Source: Saccharophagus degradans 2-40 (GTDB lineage: Bacteria; Pseudomonadota; Gammaproteobacteria; Pseudomonadales; Cellvibrionaceae). From it: 64,000 bases of DNA. This document shows, in pieces, positions 63,473 through 64,000 of the stretch. The stretch is taken from positions 3,837,501 through 3,901,500 of the forward strand of contig NC_007912.1 in assembly GCF_000013665.1 (NCBI RefSeq), written 5' to 3'. The stretch's first letter is position 1; the number at the start of each line of letters is the position of its first letter. The translations under genes were made by a program, and so were the position numbers. The notes below the pieces were generated by a model that made no database searches, was not told the origin of the DNA, and worked only from the letters and a program-made list of their open reading frames with translations.

Positions 63473-64000
63473 ATGCGTTTAACGCTGTTAATCATCATTT
63501 TATTTGTGGGTAGCAATTGCTCATTAACTCAAGCAAATAAAAGCCAATGCTACGGTACTACCGCACAGGGGCGCATCGAACACAGCGTTAAACTGCCGGC
63601 AAAAGGCACCAATTTTGTAAGCTACAGCGAGCTAGCCGGTGCCTTAGGGCGCACCTACGTACATGCCGATGTTGCCAAGATAATACTTGCCGCTTATGAC
63701 AGTTTGGCGTTATCCCACCCTAATAAAGCTTATAAATATGCAGAGACAGGTTTAAAACATGGCGGTAAGTTTAAACCCCACAAAACTCACCAAAACGGGT
63801 TATCGGTAGATTTTATGGTGCCGGTTACCAACCCGCGAGGCGAGTCGGTTCACCTGCCTACCCACGCATTTAACCGCTTGGGGTACGATATTGAGTTTGA
63901 TAACAACAGCCAATATAAAAACCTAAGTATTGATTACCCAGCCATGGCGGCACACCTTGTTGCGCTTGATAAAGCCGCTAAACAACGTGGCTTTAAGCTT
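63473..64000 (+). CDS. Penicillin-insensitive murein endopeptidase, cut by the window edge
   Basis: The ATG at 63473 begins a signal peptide ('LLIIILFVGSN', about 4-14) and continues through a peptidase M74-type domain with the zinc motif region 'HGGKFKPHKTHQNGLSVDFM' (about 97-116) and an Asp that fits a metal ligand. The family cleaves cross-bridges in peptidoglycan. The open frame runs off the right edge, so only about the first 176 residues are present. It follows tcdA by about 20 bp. Confidence 0.8.
   Translation, partial: MRLTLLIIILFVGSNCSLTQANKSQCYGTTAQGRIEHSVKLPAKGTNFVSYSELAGALGRTYVHADVAKIILAAYDSLALSHPNKAYKYAETGLKHGGKFKPHKTHQNGLSVDFMVPVTNPRGESVHLPTHAFNRLGYDIEFDNNSQYKNLSIDYPAMAAHLVALDKAAKQRGFKL

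Overview
The window looks like a chromosomal segment of a marine, polysaccharide-degrading gammaproteobacterium of the Cellvibrionaceae, most like Saccharophagus. This is an inference from its moderate GC, secreted glycoside hydrolases with polyserine and Glu-Pro linkers, several TonB receptors, a GlcNAc (chitin) catabolic cluster and c-di-GMP signalling proteins. No RNA genes, CRISPR arrays or complete IS elements were recognised, apart from one REP-associated (RAYT-type) transposase with its repeats.

Region 1 (about 1-17,800) is the unusual part. It holds fifteen short, strongly diverged paralogues (about 100-120 aa), nearly all on the minus strand. Each has a signal peptide and a shared layout: usually a central Cys, then an amphipathic stretch of the type 'xLLxAxxAGKxV', then a late Cys. 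Two of the fifteen are interrupted by a single in-frame TGA, one of them exactly at the conserved Cys position. A RAYT transposase sits inside the array, flanked by at least ten same-strand copies of a roughly 18-bp repeat. Next to the array is an 8.3-kb gene for a secreted SpvB/FG-GAP/RHS giant protein (2762 aa) with a variable C-terminal tail, followed after 9 bp by a small lipoprotein that could be its immunity partner.

Region 2 (17,880-25,320) carries three secreted or surface carbohydrate enzymes on the minus strand: a GH16 laminarinase-type protein, a GH26 enzyme with two ricin-type lectin domains, and a GH5 lipoprotein with Fn3 and CBM6. An RDD membrane protein and a membrane-anchored AraC regulator follow. 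A decayed GH3 beta-glucosidase lies at 28,897-29,415, preceded by an orphan strong terminator that suggests a small RNA.

Region 3 (29,514-35,012) is a probable iron-regulated uptake operon (TonB receptor, PepSY membrane protein, DUF2271, DUF4198) with a divergent AraC regulator and a Fur-like site between them. Region 4 (35,352-39,613) holds a degenerate GGDEF/EAL protein, a DUF188 protein and a DEAD-box RNA helicase.

Region 5 (39,840-52,857) is an N-acetylglucosamine/chitin-oligosaccharide utilisation locus: outer-membrane TonB receptor, GlcNAc kinase, GH20 hexosaminidase lipoprotein, NagP permease, NagX, then NagA, NagB-II and the LacI-type regulator NagR. Three copies of a palindromic operator (core GACAACGTTGTC) tie the receptor and the nagBA operon to NagR. 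Oligomers would enter through the receptor, be trimmed by the hexosaminidase, cross the inner membrane by NagP, be phosphorylated by NagK, deacetylated by NagA and deaminated by NagB-II to fructose 6-phosphate.

Region 6 (53,173-64,000) has a DUF1080 secreted protein, a GAF-domain protein, a GAF-PAS-PAS-GGDEF-EAL protein, a CheB-CheR-PAS-REC fusion, two bacterial PH-domain membrane proteins, TcdA, and the start of a murein endopeptidase cut by the window edge.
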